Source: a virus. From it: 22,451 bases of DNA. The stretch spans positions 1-22,451 of IMG/VR virus record IMGVR_UViG_3300027907_000057. The stretch is one strand, 5' to 3'. The first letter of the stretch is position 1. Each line of letters opens with the position of its first letter. This document shows positions 15,427-21,075 of this stretch, piece after piece. The position numbers and the translations under genes are program-made. Below the pieces are notes generated by a model, which saw nothing but the letters and a program-made list of their open reading frames with translations, ran no database searches and was not told the origin of the DNA.

Positions 15427-15743
15427 GACTCGCGAAGTTTCGCAACAGTTGTGCCACGTGTCAACCCCCTCGTCCGGCCGTCCCTTCGCGCCCGGTCAGC
15501 CACCCCTTCCACGTTTTGCCAACCCTACTATTTGTTAGGGTGTCACTCGGCATCTGCCCGTGTCATCGCAATACCCGTAGTACGTGCCAACCCTTCCATA
15601 CTACCCTTCTCTCTCTCTAAGAAAGATAGGTAAGGCAGGGGGAAGGGTTGGAAACATGGGCGACTGATTCAGAGGGGTGGTAGCCCTCGGCAACCTGTTC
15701 CGGGCTTTGTGCCACAACGGGTTACGATGCCAACCCCCACCTT
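15427..15743. other. Non-coding region upstream of the small terminase gene
   Basis: No convincing gene lies in these 317 bases. They hold TGYCAACCC repeats in both orientations, an 11-bp inverted repeat, a CTCTCTCTCT tract (around 15609-15618), and TTGTGCCAC at 15449-15457 and 15707-15715 near each end. TTGTGCCACAA at 15707-15717 is a near-palindrome. A position next to the terminase genes suggests a packaging-site or regulatory role. Confidence 0.6.
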
Positions 15744-15773
15744 TCAGGGATTGGCAGACTGTGGAAGGGTTGG
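15459..15773. repeat. TGYCAACCC repeat family (iteron-like)
   Basis: TGYCAACCC occurs in the same orientation at 15459-15467 (TGTCAACCC), 15517-15525, 15585-15593 and 15728-15736 (TGCCAACCC). GGAAGGGTTGG, partly the inverse, occurs at 15641-15651 and 15763-15773; the last copy lies in the end of the upstream gene. Spacings of the direct copies are about 58, 68 and 143 bases. The set is consistent with multiple binding sites for one protein. Confidence 0.65.
15587..15651. repeat. Perfect 11-bp inverted repeat with 43-base spacer
   Basis: CCAACCCTTCC at 15587-15597 and GGAAGGGTTGG at 15641-15651 are exact inverse copies. The 43-base spacer contains the CT tract, AAGAAAGATAGG and a run of G. 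It could form a long hairpin or present two opposed protein-binding sites. No T-run argues for simple termination. Confidence 0.6.
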
Positions 15774-16013
15774 AACAGCCAGCCCCACCTGCCGCAGGTC
15801 CGAAGGCCACGCGAAGAACAGCCAGCCCGGTAGATTGTTCAGGACACACCCGCGCCGCGTGCCCGGATTCTGCGCCCGCTCCAGCTTGCACCCGATGGCC
15901 GCCCACGGATCCCGGCGCCGCAGCTCGGCCGCCATCTTCCGCACCACAGGCACCATCCCTCCAGGGCACTCTGTCCCTACCCCTAACCATGTCGAACCCA
16001 GCGGTGTCTTCAT
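15744..16013 (-). CDS. Hypothetical protein, tandem paralog B (89 residues)
   Basis: ATG 16013 overlaps the previous stop by 4 bases (ATGA) and follows GGAGGAAGAAAGC. The product begins MKTPLGSTWLGVGTECPGG and has MVPVVRKMAAELRRRDPWA and FFAWPSDLRQVGL. It aligns along its whole length with the upstream neighbour (MKTVPLGAEWIG.., CPDGWVVVTRRQAVELRRK, EFLFMARPEDLRSAGL), so the two arose by tandem duplication. No domain is recognised. Its last codons carry one copy of the repeat family found downstream. Confidence 0.78.
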   Translation of the reverse strand: MKTPLGSTWLGVGTECPGGMVPVVRKMAAELRRRDPWAAIGCKLERAQNPGTRRGCVLNNLPGWLFFAWPSDLRQVGLAVPTLPQSANP

Positions 16014-16288
16014 GCTTTCTTCCTCCGTCCCCACCCTCTTCCATTCTCGGGAAGCCCAGCCGATCGCAGGTCCTCGGGCCGCGCCATGAACAGGAATTCC
16101 GCCCGCTGCTGCACCAGTGTCCCGTCCCGGGCCTTCCGAGGCCGCAACGGTTGCCACAGCGTGCACAGCATCCGGGCCGTCATTTTCCGCCGCAGTTCGA
16201 CGGCCTGCCGGCGGGTCACTACCACCCACCCGTCCGGACACTTCGCCCACGGCCCGATCCACTCCGCACCCAGGGGCACCGTCTTCAT
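16010..16288 (-). CDS. Hypothetical protein, tandem paralog A (92 residues)
   Basis: ATG 16288 overlaps the previous stop (ATGA). The product MKTVPLGAEWIGPWAKCPDG onward is basic at its C-terminus (GRGWGRRKKA). It shares the pattern PLG..W.G....CP.G..V..R...ELRR and F.A.P.DLR..GL with the next gene. I do not recognise a family. Conservation of both copies at similar length implies both are functional. Confidence 0.78.
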   Translation of the reverse strand: MKTVPLGAEWIGPWAKCPDGWVVVTRRQAVELRRKMTARMLCTLWQPLRPRKARDGTLVQQRAEFLFMARPEDLRSAGLPENGRGWGRRKKA

Positions 16289-16668
16289 CGCCCAGCCTCG
16301 ATCCGCAGCCCGTAGGCCATGATCCCTGAATCGCACAGCCGCACCATCTGTGCACCAGCCACAGCCTGGCCGTCCGCAGCCCGGTAGAACTTCGGCCCTC
16401 GGTACGGGTTGTACCGAATTGTCACCCACGCCCACCCGGGCGGGCCATCCGTCTCCACGTCATCCACGACCATGCCCACCACGAACGCGTGCACGTTCTT
16501 ACGGCACTCCGCCAGGACCCGCTGGCGCCCCTTCTCGTTCACCCGGAACTCCACCATGCCCAGGCAGATCCGGTGAACGTGCGCCACTACCCGGCCTCGG
16601 AACATCACGCTGTAGCAGCCCTTCCGCAGATTGCGATACACCTTCACGCACTTGCCGCGCAGCTTCAT
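16285..16668 (-). CDS. Conserved phage hypothetical with RVLxxxRKNVHAFVxG motif
   Basis: ATG 16668 overlaps the previous stop (ATGA), giving 127 residues. The first half contains a domain seen in many phage and prophage hypotheticals: YSVMFRGRVVAHVHRICLGM, then FRVNEKGRQRVLAECRKNVH and AFVVG (about residues 19-65). The second half has VTIRYNPYRGPKFYRAADG and ends CDSGIMAYGLRIEAGR. The biochemical role of this domain is unknown to me. The gene lies in a coupled run of accessory genes. Confidence 0.78.
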   Translation of the reverse strand: MKLRGKCVKVYRNLRKGCYSVMFRGRVVAHVHRICLGMVEFRVNEKGRQRVLAECRKNVHAFVVGMVVDDVETDGPPGWAWVTIRYNPYRGPKFYRAADGQAVAGAQMVRLCDSGIMAYGLRIEAGR

Positions 16669-16973
16669 GCCTTGCTCCGTTTGTCGTACAGCACCAGCTC
16701 CACCTTCTGGCGCAGAACCCGGTATCCCAGCTCGTGCAGCTTCCTCGCACAGAACTCCAGGTGCCCCACCACCTCCGCCATCGGCAACCGCGCGGGGTAC
16801 TGCCGCGTCAGGTAGCTCTTCACCCCCGCGCCCAGCGTCGGGTCCCCATCGATGCGCGAGAACTTCCACCCTCGAATCTTCGGTTCCCTCGAAACCCAGC
16901 TTCGGCTGTTGTCCGGCTCGTTGGTGAAGTTCGGATCCACGAACGTAACGTGCAGCTCGTAGTAGCTCAGCAC
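16665..16973 (-). CDS. Hypothetical protein, 102 residues
   Basis: GTG 16973 overlaps the previous stop by one base (TAGTG), and the protein reads (M)LSYYELHVTFVDPNFTNEPD onward. It has two or three strands, a basic middle (REPKIRGWKFSRIDGDP) and a helix (PMAEVVGHLEFCARKLHELG) followed by a final strand QKVELVLYDKRSKA. This alternation could be a small alpha/beta fold. No family is recognised. Longer versions of the frame run antisense to or inside the neighbour. Confidence 0.72.
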   Translation of the reverse strand: MLSYYELHVTFVDPNFTNEPDNSRSWVSREPKIRGWKFSRIDGDPTLGAGVKSYLTRQYPARLPMAEVVGHLEFCARKLHELGYRVLRQKVELVLYDKRSKA

Positions 16974-17539
16974 TACAGCGCCCTCCGCGCATCTTCCAGG
17001 GCCGCGCGCTTCTCGCGGATCCTGTTGGCCAGCGCCACCTTGTTGGCGGCCAGCATCTTCTCCGCCAGCCGCTCCACGGTCCAGGTGGTTTCCCGCATGT
17101 GCACGTCCGCGCCGGTGCGCAGGATACACACCGAAGCCCTGCGCTTGCCGTTCCACTCCAGGCTGTTCTTGTTCAGCAGCTCGGCCGCCACGCCCAGCGT
17201 GTTGAACGTGTCGCCCAGGTTCGGGATCTTGACAAACCGAACTTCGTGGTGCCCACGGCACTCCGTGTAACTGCCGCCGATGACTTTCAGCCACTTGCGG
17301 ATCCTGGGCGAAAGCTCGACGCTCGCGCGCAGGTGCAGTTCGAAGTGTCCACCCTCCCGGGGGTCCTGCGCCGACAGCTCGGCCAGCTCCGCTTCCAGCT
17401 TGCACACGCGCTCCAGCGCCGCACGCTGTTGCATGCAAAGGTCTTCGTGCAGCGCCACCATCGTGGGCAGCAGCGTCCGCCCCTCGTTCCGCAACACCAT
17501 GAGAAGGGCCGCCAGGTCGTTCCGTTGTTCCGTGTTCAT
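16973..17539 (-). CDS. Hypothetical protein with N-terminal coiled coil, 188 residues
   Basis: The first 60 residues are helical with coiled-coil character (LHEDLCMQQRAALERVCKLE). A middle strand-rich part follows (HFELHLRASVELSPRIRKWL, HHEVRFVKIPNLGDTFNTLG), then a C-terminal helix rich in Ala, Arg, Lys and Glu. FELHL.. and the EVRFVKIPN strand recall the start of the next gene (YYELHVTFVDPN), possibly a distant relation. ATG at 17539 has GGAGG 4 bases upstream. Motif GCTAAAGTTGTG lies 34 bases before the start. Function unknown. Confidence 0.75.
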   Translation of the reverse strand: MNTEQRNDLAALLMVLRNEGRTLLPTMVALHEDLCMQQRAALERVCKLEAELAELSAQDPREGGHFELHLRASVELSPRIRKWLKVIGGSYTECRGHHEVRFVKIPNLGDTFNTLGVAAELLNKNSLEWNGKRRASVCILRTGADVHMRETTWTVERLAEKMLAANKVALANRIREKRAALEDARRAL

Positions 17540-17572
17540 CGTGCCTCCACCCTATTGTCGGCCGAAGTCTAC

Positions 17573-17584
17573 CACAACTTTAGC
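17573..17584 (-). promoter_or_regulatory. Intergenic motif copy B (GCTAAAGTTGTG)
   Basis: The 12-mer lies in the 60-base gap before the 188-residue gene, 16 bases after the preceding stop. It is one of three such copies. Both this leader and that at 17870-17919 continue with CCGA..AT.GGGTG and GGAGGCA before the start. A promoter or operator is the likely meaning. Confidence 0.5.
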
Positions 17585-17599
17585 ACGGCCTTCGGAATT

Positions 17600-17869
17600 T
17601 CAGAAAGGCAGGTCGTAGTCCGGGCCGGCGCCCAGCACCCGCCGCGGGGCCTCCACCAGCACCACCGGCGGCCGATCCAGGGCGGCCAGCTCTTCCCCGT
17701 AGTCGTCCATTTCGGCCTCGCAGCGCCCGCAGGGTGCATCGAACTGGCCGCAGGGGGACGACGTAACCTCGCCGTGAATCGCGCAGCGTCGGGGGTCACC
17801 CAGCTCCGCGCCCATCTCGTCCTGCATCTCCTGCACCCGGTTCCAGTCCACGTATCCGTTGTTCATCAT
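17600..17869 (-). CDS. Small Cys-containing hypothetical protein, 89 residues
   Basis: ATG 17869 has GGAGG 8 bases upstream; a second ATG follows at once. The product begins MMNNGYVDWNRVQEMQDEMG. A Cys/His cluster follows: RRCAIHGEVTSSPCGQFDAP and CGRCEAE, which can form a small zinc site. The C-terminus is hydrophobic then acidic (PPVVLVEAP, YDLPF). The frame extends upstream to 17908 without a better start. Not recognised. It is preceded by motif copy C and followed by motif copy B. Confidence 0.72.
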   Translation of the reverse strand: MMNNGYVDWNRVQEMQDEMGAELGDPRRCAIHGEVTSSPCGQFDAPCGRCEAEMDDYGEELAALDRPPVVLVEAPRRVLGAGPDYDLPF

Positions 17870-17907
17870 GGTTGTTGCCTCCACACCCATGATCGGACGC
17901 CAGAGCA

Positions 17908-17919
17908 CACAACTTTAGC
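17908..17919 (-). promoter_or_regulatory. Intergenic motif copy C (GCTAAAGTTGTG)
   Basis: Identical to copy B. Its TAA is the stop codon of the 58-residue gene. It begins a 45-base gap before the 89-residue gene. The gap shares further words with the leader of the next gene, implying that both leaders derive from one element. Confidence 0.5.
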
Positions 17920-18091
17920 GGCAGCTCTTGTGCGCTTTCTCGAACTGATACTGCCGTGCCAGGAACTCCGTGCCCACCACCCACGGAGCGCACCACAGGC
18001 GCATCAGGCACACCGTGCAGACGAGAACCCGCAGCGCACCACCGTGCGCCCGCGCGTAGTCGGACGGCATCTCCACAACCTGTACGGCCAT
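17915..18091 (-). CDS. Short hypothetical protein, 58 residues
   Basis: ATG 18091 lies 2 bases after the stop of the HNH gene. The product begins MAVQVVEMPSDYARAHGGAL and continues with VLVCTVCLMRLWCAPWVVG and a basic C-terminus (FEKAHKSCR). CxxC at 25-28 with Cys34 could bind metal. It is below common length cut-offs but fills the gap between genes exactly, with coding frame and AGG-type ribosome binding site. Function unknown. Confidence 0.65.
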   Translation of the reverse strand: MAVQVVEMPSDYARAHGGALRVLVCTVCLMRLWCAPWVVGTEFLARQYQFEKAHKSCR

Positions 18092-18093
18092 GT

Positions 18094-18516
18094 CTAGCCT
18101 GGCAGGCTGTCCCCTCGAACAATCTTTCGGATTCCCGAACGGGTCTTGTTGAAGAGCGCAGCCAGCTCGTCGTGCGTCAGTAGTCCGTGGAGCCGTCGGA
18201 TAGCTCTTGCGTCGTCGATTGTCAACCGCCAGGGCTTCAGACCGGTTCTCTGTCGGCCAGCTCGCACCATGTCTGCCGCGTTTTCCGCAGCCGTTCCAGG
18301 AACCAGGTGCTCAGGGTTGCAACACCGGGGATTGTTGCACGAATGCCGAAGCAGTGGCGGCAGCTCTTTCCGCAGCAGGAAGTAGGCCAGTCTATGTGCC
18401 CGCCACCACCTGCCGCGAATCTTGTGGTGCCCGTAACCCTCCGACGTTGTGCCAGCCGTCCAGGGCCAGCACTCCATCGGAGCACCGCGGCGAACCTTCT
18501 TCCAGAACGTTTCCAT
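18094..18516 (-). CDS. HNH endonuclease with C-terminal helix-turn-helix
   Basis: The 140-residue protein has an HNH_3-type core: CWPWTAGTTSEGYGHHKIRG (16-35), RAHRLAYFLLRKELPP (39-54) and RHSCNNPRCCNPEHLVPGTA (57-76) with His58, Asn61-62 and His70. Such enzymes nick or cut double-stranded DNA with a metal ion. The C-terminus (LTIDDARAIRRLHGLLTHDE, ALFNKTRSGIRKIVRGD) resembles a DNA-binding helix-turn-helix. Phage genomes often carry these as free-standing homing endonucleases. It stands alone between a terminator and accessory genes. ATG at 18516 has a poor ribosome binding site. Confidence 0.9.
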   Translation of the reverse strand: METFWKKVRRGAPMECWPWTAGTTSEGYGHHKIRGRWWRAHRLAYFLLRKELPPLLRHSCNNPRCCNPEHLVPGTAAENAADMVRAGRQRTGLKPWRLTIDDARAIRRLHGLLTHDELAALFNKTRSGIRKIVRGDSLPG

Positions 18517-18521
18517 GTCTT

Positions 18522-18559
18522 AGAAAATGGGCCGACGGCGCCCATGCAACGCCGCCGGC
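18522..18559 (-). terminator. Intrinsic terminator between membrane gene cassette and HNH gene
   Basis: On the minus strand GCCGGCGGCG and CGCCGTCGGC form a 10-bp stem (one G-U pair) with a 9-base loop. CCATTTTCT follows, a short T-run close to the stem. It lies in the 97-base gap between the 96-residue gene stop (18614) and the HNH start. Shape and position support rho-independent termination. The rest of the gap shows no clear promoter. Confidence 0.65.
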
Positions 18560-18613
18560 CCCGAACCCGCACCCGTAGGGGAAAGGATACAGGCTCCTAT
18601 TCTCTCGCGCAAG

Positions 18614-18904
18614 CTACGGCATCCAGAACAGGGCCCGGGCCCCCATGGTCAGGGCTCCACCCAGCACGCCCAGCAGCTCGCGGTCGGCGGCATCGGCCGC
18701 GTCCACCGCGGCAATGCCCAGCTTCAGGGCCACGTTGTCGCGCTCCACGTCGGCCACCTCCGCGAAGTCCGGTTTGCCGAACGAACGCGACAGCCGCTCC
18801 ATCCGCTCGGCAGCGTACCCAGCCACCTCGGGCAGGTCCCCCGCAAGGTTCTTGCCCAGCCTCTTCGCCGCCGCCCGCACCGTGTCCATCAGGTCCGTGA
18901 TCAT
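18614..18904 (-). CDS. Small phage protein with hydrophobic C-terminus, 96 residues
   Basis: ATG 18904 overlaps the previous stop (ATGA). The product begins MITDLMDTVRAAAKRLGKNL. A helix follows (YAAERMERLSRSFG), then DVERDNVALKLGIAAVDAAD and a hydrophobic end (LLGVLGGALTMGARALFWMP) that could insert into or lie on a membrane. Proteins with this layout are common near phage lysis or late genes, with unknown function. It is the last gene of a five-gene membrane cluster and precedes a terminator. Confidence 0.72.
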   Translation of the reverse strand: MITDLMDTVRAAAKRLGKNLAGDLPEVAGYAAERMERLSRSFGKPDFAEVADVERDNVALKLGIAAVDAADAADRELLGVLGGALTMGARALFWMP

Positions 18905-19116
18905 CCGCAAACTCCCGCAATGTAGCCCAGGGCGAAGCCCACCGCGCCAGCCAGCAGACGCCACCATAGCGCCCGCTGCTCTAGCTCGACGCTTCGCCGG
19001 ATCAGTTCCAGCCGCACCAGCTCCAGCTCGCTGCGCTTCTCGCGCAATAGCTCCGCAACCATGTCGCCGCCGCCATGCCGCTGTTCTTCGAAGTCGTCGA
19101 ACCGCTGCACGATCAT
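18901..19116 (-). CDS. Coiled coil with C-terminal membrane anchor, 71 residues
   Basis: ATG 19116 overlaps the previous stop (ATGA). The product begins MIVQRFDDFEEQRHGGGDMV, then a charged helix (ELLREKRSELELVRLELIRR), then the membrane segment WWRLLAGAVGFALGYIAGVC at the very end. The layout is that of a tail-anchored protein with a cytoplasmic coiled coil. It lies next to a lipoprotein and a holin-like protein and could be part of a lysis system. It does not look like a usual inner spanin, whose anchor is N-terminal. Confidence 0.7.
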   Translation of the reverse strand: MIVQRFDDFEEQRHGGGDMVAELLREKRSELELVRLELIRRSVELEQRALWWRLLAGAVGFALGYIAGVCG

Positions 19117-19526
19117 CGGGAAGTGGCCCGTTCCCACGCCTCGCCGAAGATCCGCAGCCGCTCCAGCTTCGCCTCCGCCAGCTCGGCCGATACTTCGCCC
19201 GCCAGTACACCGTCCTGGATCCCCTCCATGGCAAGCTGGGCCAGCAAAGGCCAGGACAGTTCCCGCAACAGCTCCCGGTCCCCGCGCTCCAGCGCGCCGC
19301 GAACGTCGGACACCAGCACGCGCACCAGCGCCGCGTCCGTGCCCTCCATCTGCCGGACCCGCAACCCGCGCTCCACGTCGGGTTCGATCTTCGTGAACAC
19401 CGGCGCCATCCGCGGCAGCAGCACGTCCTTCCGCGCCGTCACGCCGGTGCACGCGAACAGCGCCACCAGCAACAACATCGACGCCGCAACGATTCGGTTG
19501 ACACCACGCACTCGCACTTCGTTCAT
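19113..19526 (-). CDS. Putative lipoprotein, 137 residues (possible outer spanin)
   Basis: ATG 19526 overlaps the previous stop (ATGA). The N-terminus has a basic start and hydrophobic core (VAASMLLLVALFAC) with Cys26 as a possible lipidation site; Phe at -2 is not ideal for a lipobox. The remaining 110 residues are helical and charged (LVSDVRGALERGDRELLREL). Lipoproteins next to holin-like genes often act as outer spanins that join the membranes during lysis of Gram-negative hosts, but this one is longer than typical Rz1. Role inferred from neighbours. Confidence 0.7.
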   Translation of the reverse strand: MNEVRVRGVNRIVAASMLLLVALFACTGVTARKDVLLPRMAPVFTKIEPDVERGLRVRQMEGTDAALVRVLVSDVRGALERGDRELLRELSWPLLAQLAMEGIQDGVLAGEVSAELAEAKLERLRIFGEAWERATSR

Positions 19527-19723
19527 AGTTTTTCGACCTTCGCTCGTTCCTTGCCCAGGTCCGCCATGCCCTGGCCCACCACGTAGGCCACGAACGGGGA
19601 CGCCATCACCATCAGCTCGTCCGCCTTTGCCTCGGGCAGGCCCAGCAGCTTCACAGCCACCATGACCACCACGCCCAGCAGAGACACAACGAACTTCTTC
19701 GAAGACAACAGCTCACGGATCAT
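19523..19723 (-). CDS. Holin-like membrane protein, 66 residues
   Basis: The start at ATG 19723 overlaps the previous stop (ATGA); ATG 19732 would add three residues. The product begins MIRELLSSKKFVVSLLGVVV and has a membrane segment FVVSLLGVVVMVAVKLLGL, a short loop (PEAKADE), a second hydrophobic stretch MVMASPFVAYVVGQGMADLG and a charged tail (KERAKVEKL). The pattern 'SSKKF, membrane helix, PF.AYVVGQG.AD.GK' is frequent in small phage proteins thought to be holins. It would make membrane lesions to start lysis. Candidate only; no endolysin is nearby. Confidence 0.72.
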   Translation of the reverse strand: MIRELLSSKKFVVSLLGVVVMVAVKLLGLPEAKADELMVMASPFVAYVVGQGMADLGKERAKVEKL

Positions 19724-19818
19724 CGGTTGCATAGCAGGCACACCACGAAAAGCCCCAGCAGTAGCCAGAGCACCAGGGAAAGACACAGGCCGATCAGGAC
19801 AGCACGGAACACGCGCAT
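19720..19818 (-). CDS. 32-residue membrane peptide
   Basis: ATG 19818, 9 bases after the previous stop, opens a 32-codon frame: MRVFRAVLIGLCLSLVLWLL onward, ending FVVCLLCNR. Almost the whole peptide is one membrane helix with Arg at both ends. Its stop overlaps the next start (ATGA). The exact fit between two genes and its uniform hydrophobicity support a real gene, although short. It could be a lysis regulator such as an antiholin; that is a guess. Confidence 0.6.
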   Translation of the reverse strand: MRVFRAVLIGLCLSLVLWLLLGLFVVCLLCNR

Positions 19819-19827
19819 GCCCCAATT

Positions 19828-20382
19828 CTAGCCAGCATCCACCCCCACGTCCAGGGCCACCCGTTTGGCCAGGCCAGGCAGCAGCGACATGATCCGCTGT
19901 CCGTCCGCGCTTTCCGCCAGCACCTTCTCCACGGCCATCACGCGCGCCTCGTCGGACAGCGCCGCCAGTTTCTGGCTACGGGCCCAGGCCGCTTTCCGTC
20001 TACGCACTGCCGCAAACCAGGCCCCCAGCGCCGCGTCGTCCGCCCGGCACACGAACTTCAGCATGATCCGTGCCGCCCATGGTTCGTCATCGCGCAGGGT
20101 AACGTTCACGAACAGGGGCTGCCCGCCCGCAAGCTCCAGCATGTCGTCCGTGGGCTCCAGGTTCACGTCTACCACGAACCGGTCCACGCTGGACCCGCAC
20201 AGCGACGCCACGCTACGCAGCAGCTCGGGCTCGCGCAGGATGCCCTCGCGCATCACGCTTTCGAACGCCCGCCGTGCCGCCACCTCCGCGGCCGCCGCGC
20301 GCCCGCCCTCGCCGTCGATCTGCTCGCGCAGCTCGGCCACGCACAGCCGCACCATGTCCGCCCGATTCAGCTTCATGCTCAT
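19828..20382 (-). CDS. Hypothetical protein, 184 residues
   Basis: ATG 20382 overlaps the stop of the 29-residue peptide gene (ATGA). The product begins MSMKLNRADMVRLCVAELRE and has Ala/Arg-rich helices, a strand-containing middle (RFVVDVNLEPTDDMLELAGG, PLFVNVTLRDDEPWAARIML), and a C-terminal helical part (AAWARSQKLAALSDEARVMA). No family is recognised. It follows the SSB gene and may have a DNA-related early role, but nothing in the sequence proves this. Confidence 0.72.
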   Translation of the reverse strand: MSMKLNRADMVRLCVAELREQIDGEGGRAAAAEVAARRAFESVMREGILREPELLRSVASLCGSSVDRFVVDVNLEPTDDMLELAGGQPLFVNVTLRDDEPWAARIMLKFVCRADDAALGAWFAAVRRRKAAWARSQKLAALSDEARVMAVEKVLAESADGQRIMSLLPGLAKRVALDVGVDAG

Positions 20383-20468
20383 CGTTGTCTCCGCGCCACC
20401 AACAGCCCGAATGCAAGCACCACCGACGCCACGTACAGCATCAGGAAGAACGTTCTAAGCCAGGCCAC
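20379..20468 (-). CDS. 29-residue membrane peptide after SSB
   Basis: GTG 20468 overlaps the SSB stop by one base (TAGTG). The frame encodes (M)AWLRTFFLMLYVASVVLAFG and then LLVARRQR, a single membrane helix with a basic end, and its TGA overlaps the next ATG (ATGA). Both junction types recur across this genome, which supports translation. Too short for usual gene finders. Function unknown. Confidence 0.6.
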   Translation of the reverse strand: MAWLRTFFLMLYVASVVLAFGLLVARRQR

Positions 20469-20869
20469 TAGAACGGAACATCCCCGGCCGTGCCGCGCGA
20501 CGGTGCCTCGTCCCCTTCACCCTCCGGCTGCGAACGCGTGCCGTCGGACAGCAGGAAGTAGAACCTTCCCACGTTCAACTTGTGCTTGCTTCGCTTCTCG
20601 CCGGTCTTGCTGTCGTCCCACTGGTCCAGCACTAGCTCGCCCTCCACCATGATCGGCGAGCCCTTGCGGAAGTGCTTCGCCAGGTTCTCGGCCGTGCGTT
20701 CCCAGGCCTCGCAATCCAGGAAGCACGTGCGCTTCTTCGCCTTGCCGTCCCGATCCTTACCGGCGTACGAGTCCACGGCCAGCCCGAACTTCGCCACCGT
20801 CTTGCCCGACTGCGTGGTACGTGTCTCCACGTCGCGCGTCAGCCGCCCCATAAAAGTGCAGTTGTTCAT
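20468..20869 (-). CDS. ssb: Single-stranded DNA-binding protein
   Basis: The 133-residue protein has the bacterial/phage SSB OB-fold pattern: MNNCTFMGRLTRDVETRTTQ at the N-terminus, VAKFGLAVDSYAG, CFLDCEAWERTAENLAKHFR, then KGSPIMVEGELVLDQW and RSKHKLNVGRFYFLLS. An acidic, disordered tail ends in DVPF, matching the SSB C-terminal tip that recruits partner enzymes. It protects single-stranded DNA during phage replication or recombination. ATG at 20869 lies 2 bases after the previous stop. No helicase, primase or polymerase is in the window. Confidence 0.95.
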   Translation of the reverse strand: MNNCTFMGRLTRDVETRTTQSGKTVAKFGLAVDSYAGKDRDGKAKKRTCFLDCEAWERTAENLAKHFRKGSPIMVEGELVLDQWDDSKTGEKRSKHKLNVGRFYFLLSDGTRSQPEGEGDEAPSRGTAGDVPF

Positions 20870-20871
20870 GT

Positions 20872-21075
20872 TCAGTCCACCATCACGCCATCGGACGGCA
20901 GCCCGGTAAGGTAGATCGCGCGTACGCCGTCCTCAACCTGCACGCGCTGCACCACGTAGCCACGCTGTTCCACGAAGAACTGGTTTCCCACGCGCACCTG
21001 TTTCAGGTCGTCGTGGTACCGCCATATCTCGCGGCCCGTGGAATCGTCTCGCACCACTGTCTCGTGAATCTCCAT
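20872..21075 (-). CDS. Hypothetical protein, 67 residues
   Basis: ATG 21075 overlaps the previous stop by one base (TGATG). The product begins MEIHETVVRDDSTGREIWRY and is predicted strand-rich, with VGNQFFVEQRGYVVQRVQVE and a hydrophobic end (YLTGLPSDGVMVD). It resembles a small beta-barrel, but no family is recognised. It is encoded directly before ssb. The longer frame to 21282 is a shadow of the upstream gene. Confidence 0.7.
   Translation of the reverse strand: MEIHETVVRDDSTGREIWRYHDDLKQVRVGNQFFVEQRGYVVQRVQVEDGVRAIYLTGLPSDGVMVD

Noticed and set aside
15436-15464. Sigma70-type promoter with TTGACA before terS
   Set aside because: TTGACA is perfect but the -10 at 17 bases is GAAACT and the predicted start point would be only a few bases from the ATG. 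The hexamer is also part of the TGYCAACCC repeat family.
15601-16044. Minus-strand frame of 147 codons across the non-coding region
   Set aside because: It overlaps the better-supported paralog gene in another frame and has a low-complexity, shadow-like composition.
18237-18572. Minus-strand frame of 111 codons over the HNH gene
   Set aside because: It is in a different frame from the HNH motifs and starts inside the terminator hairpin.
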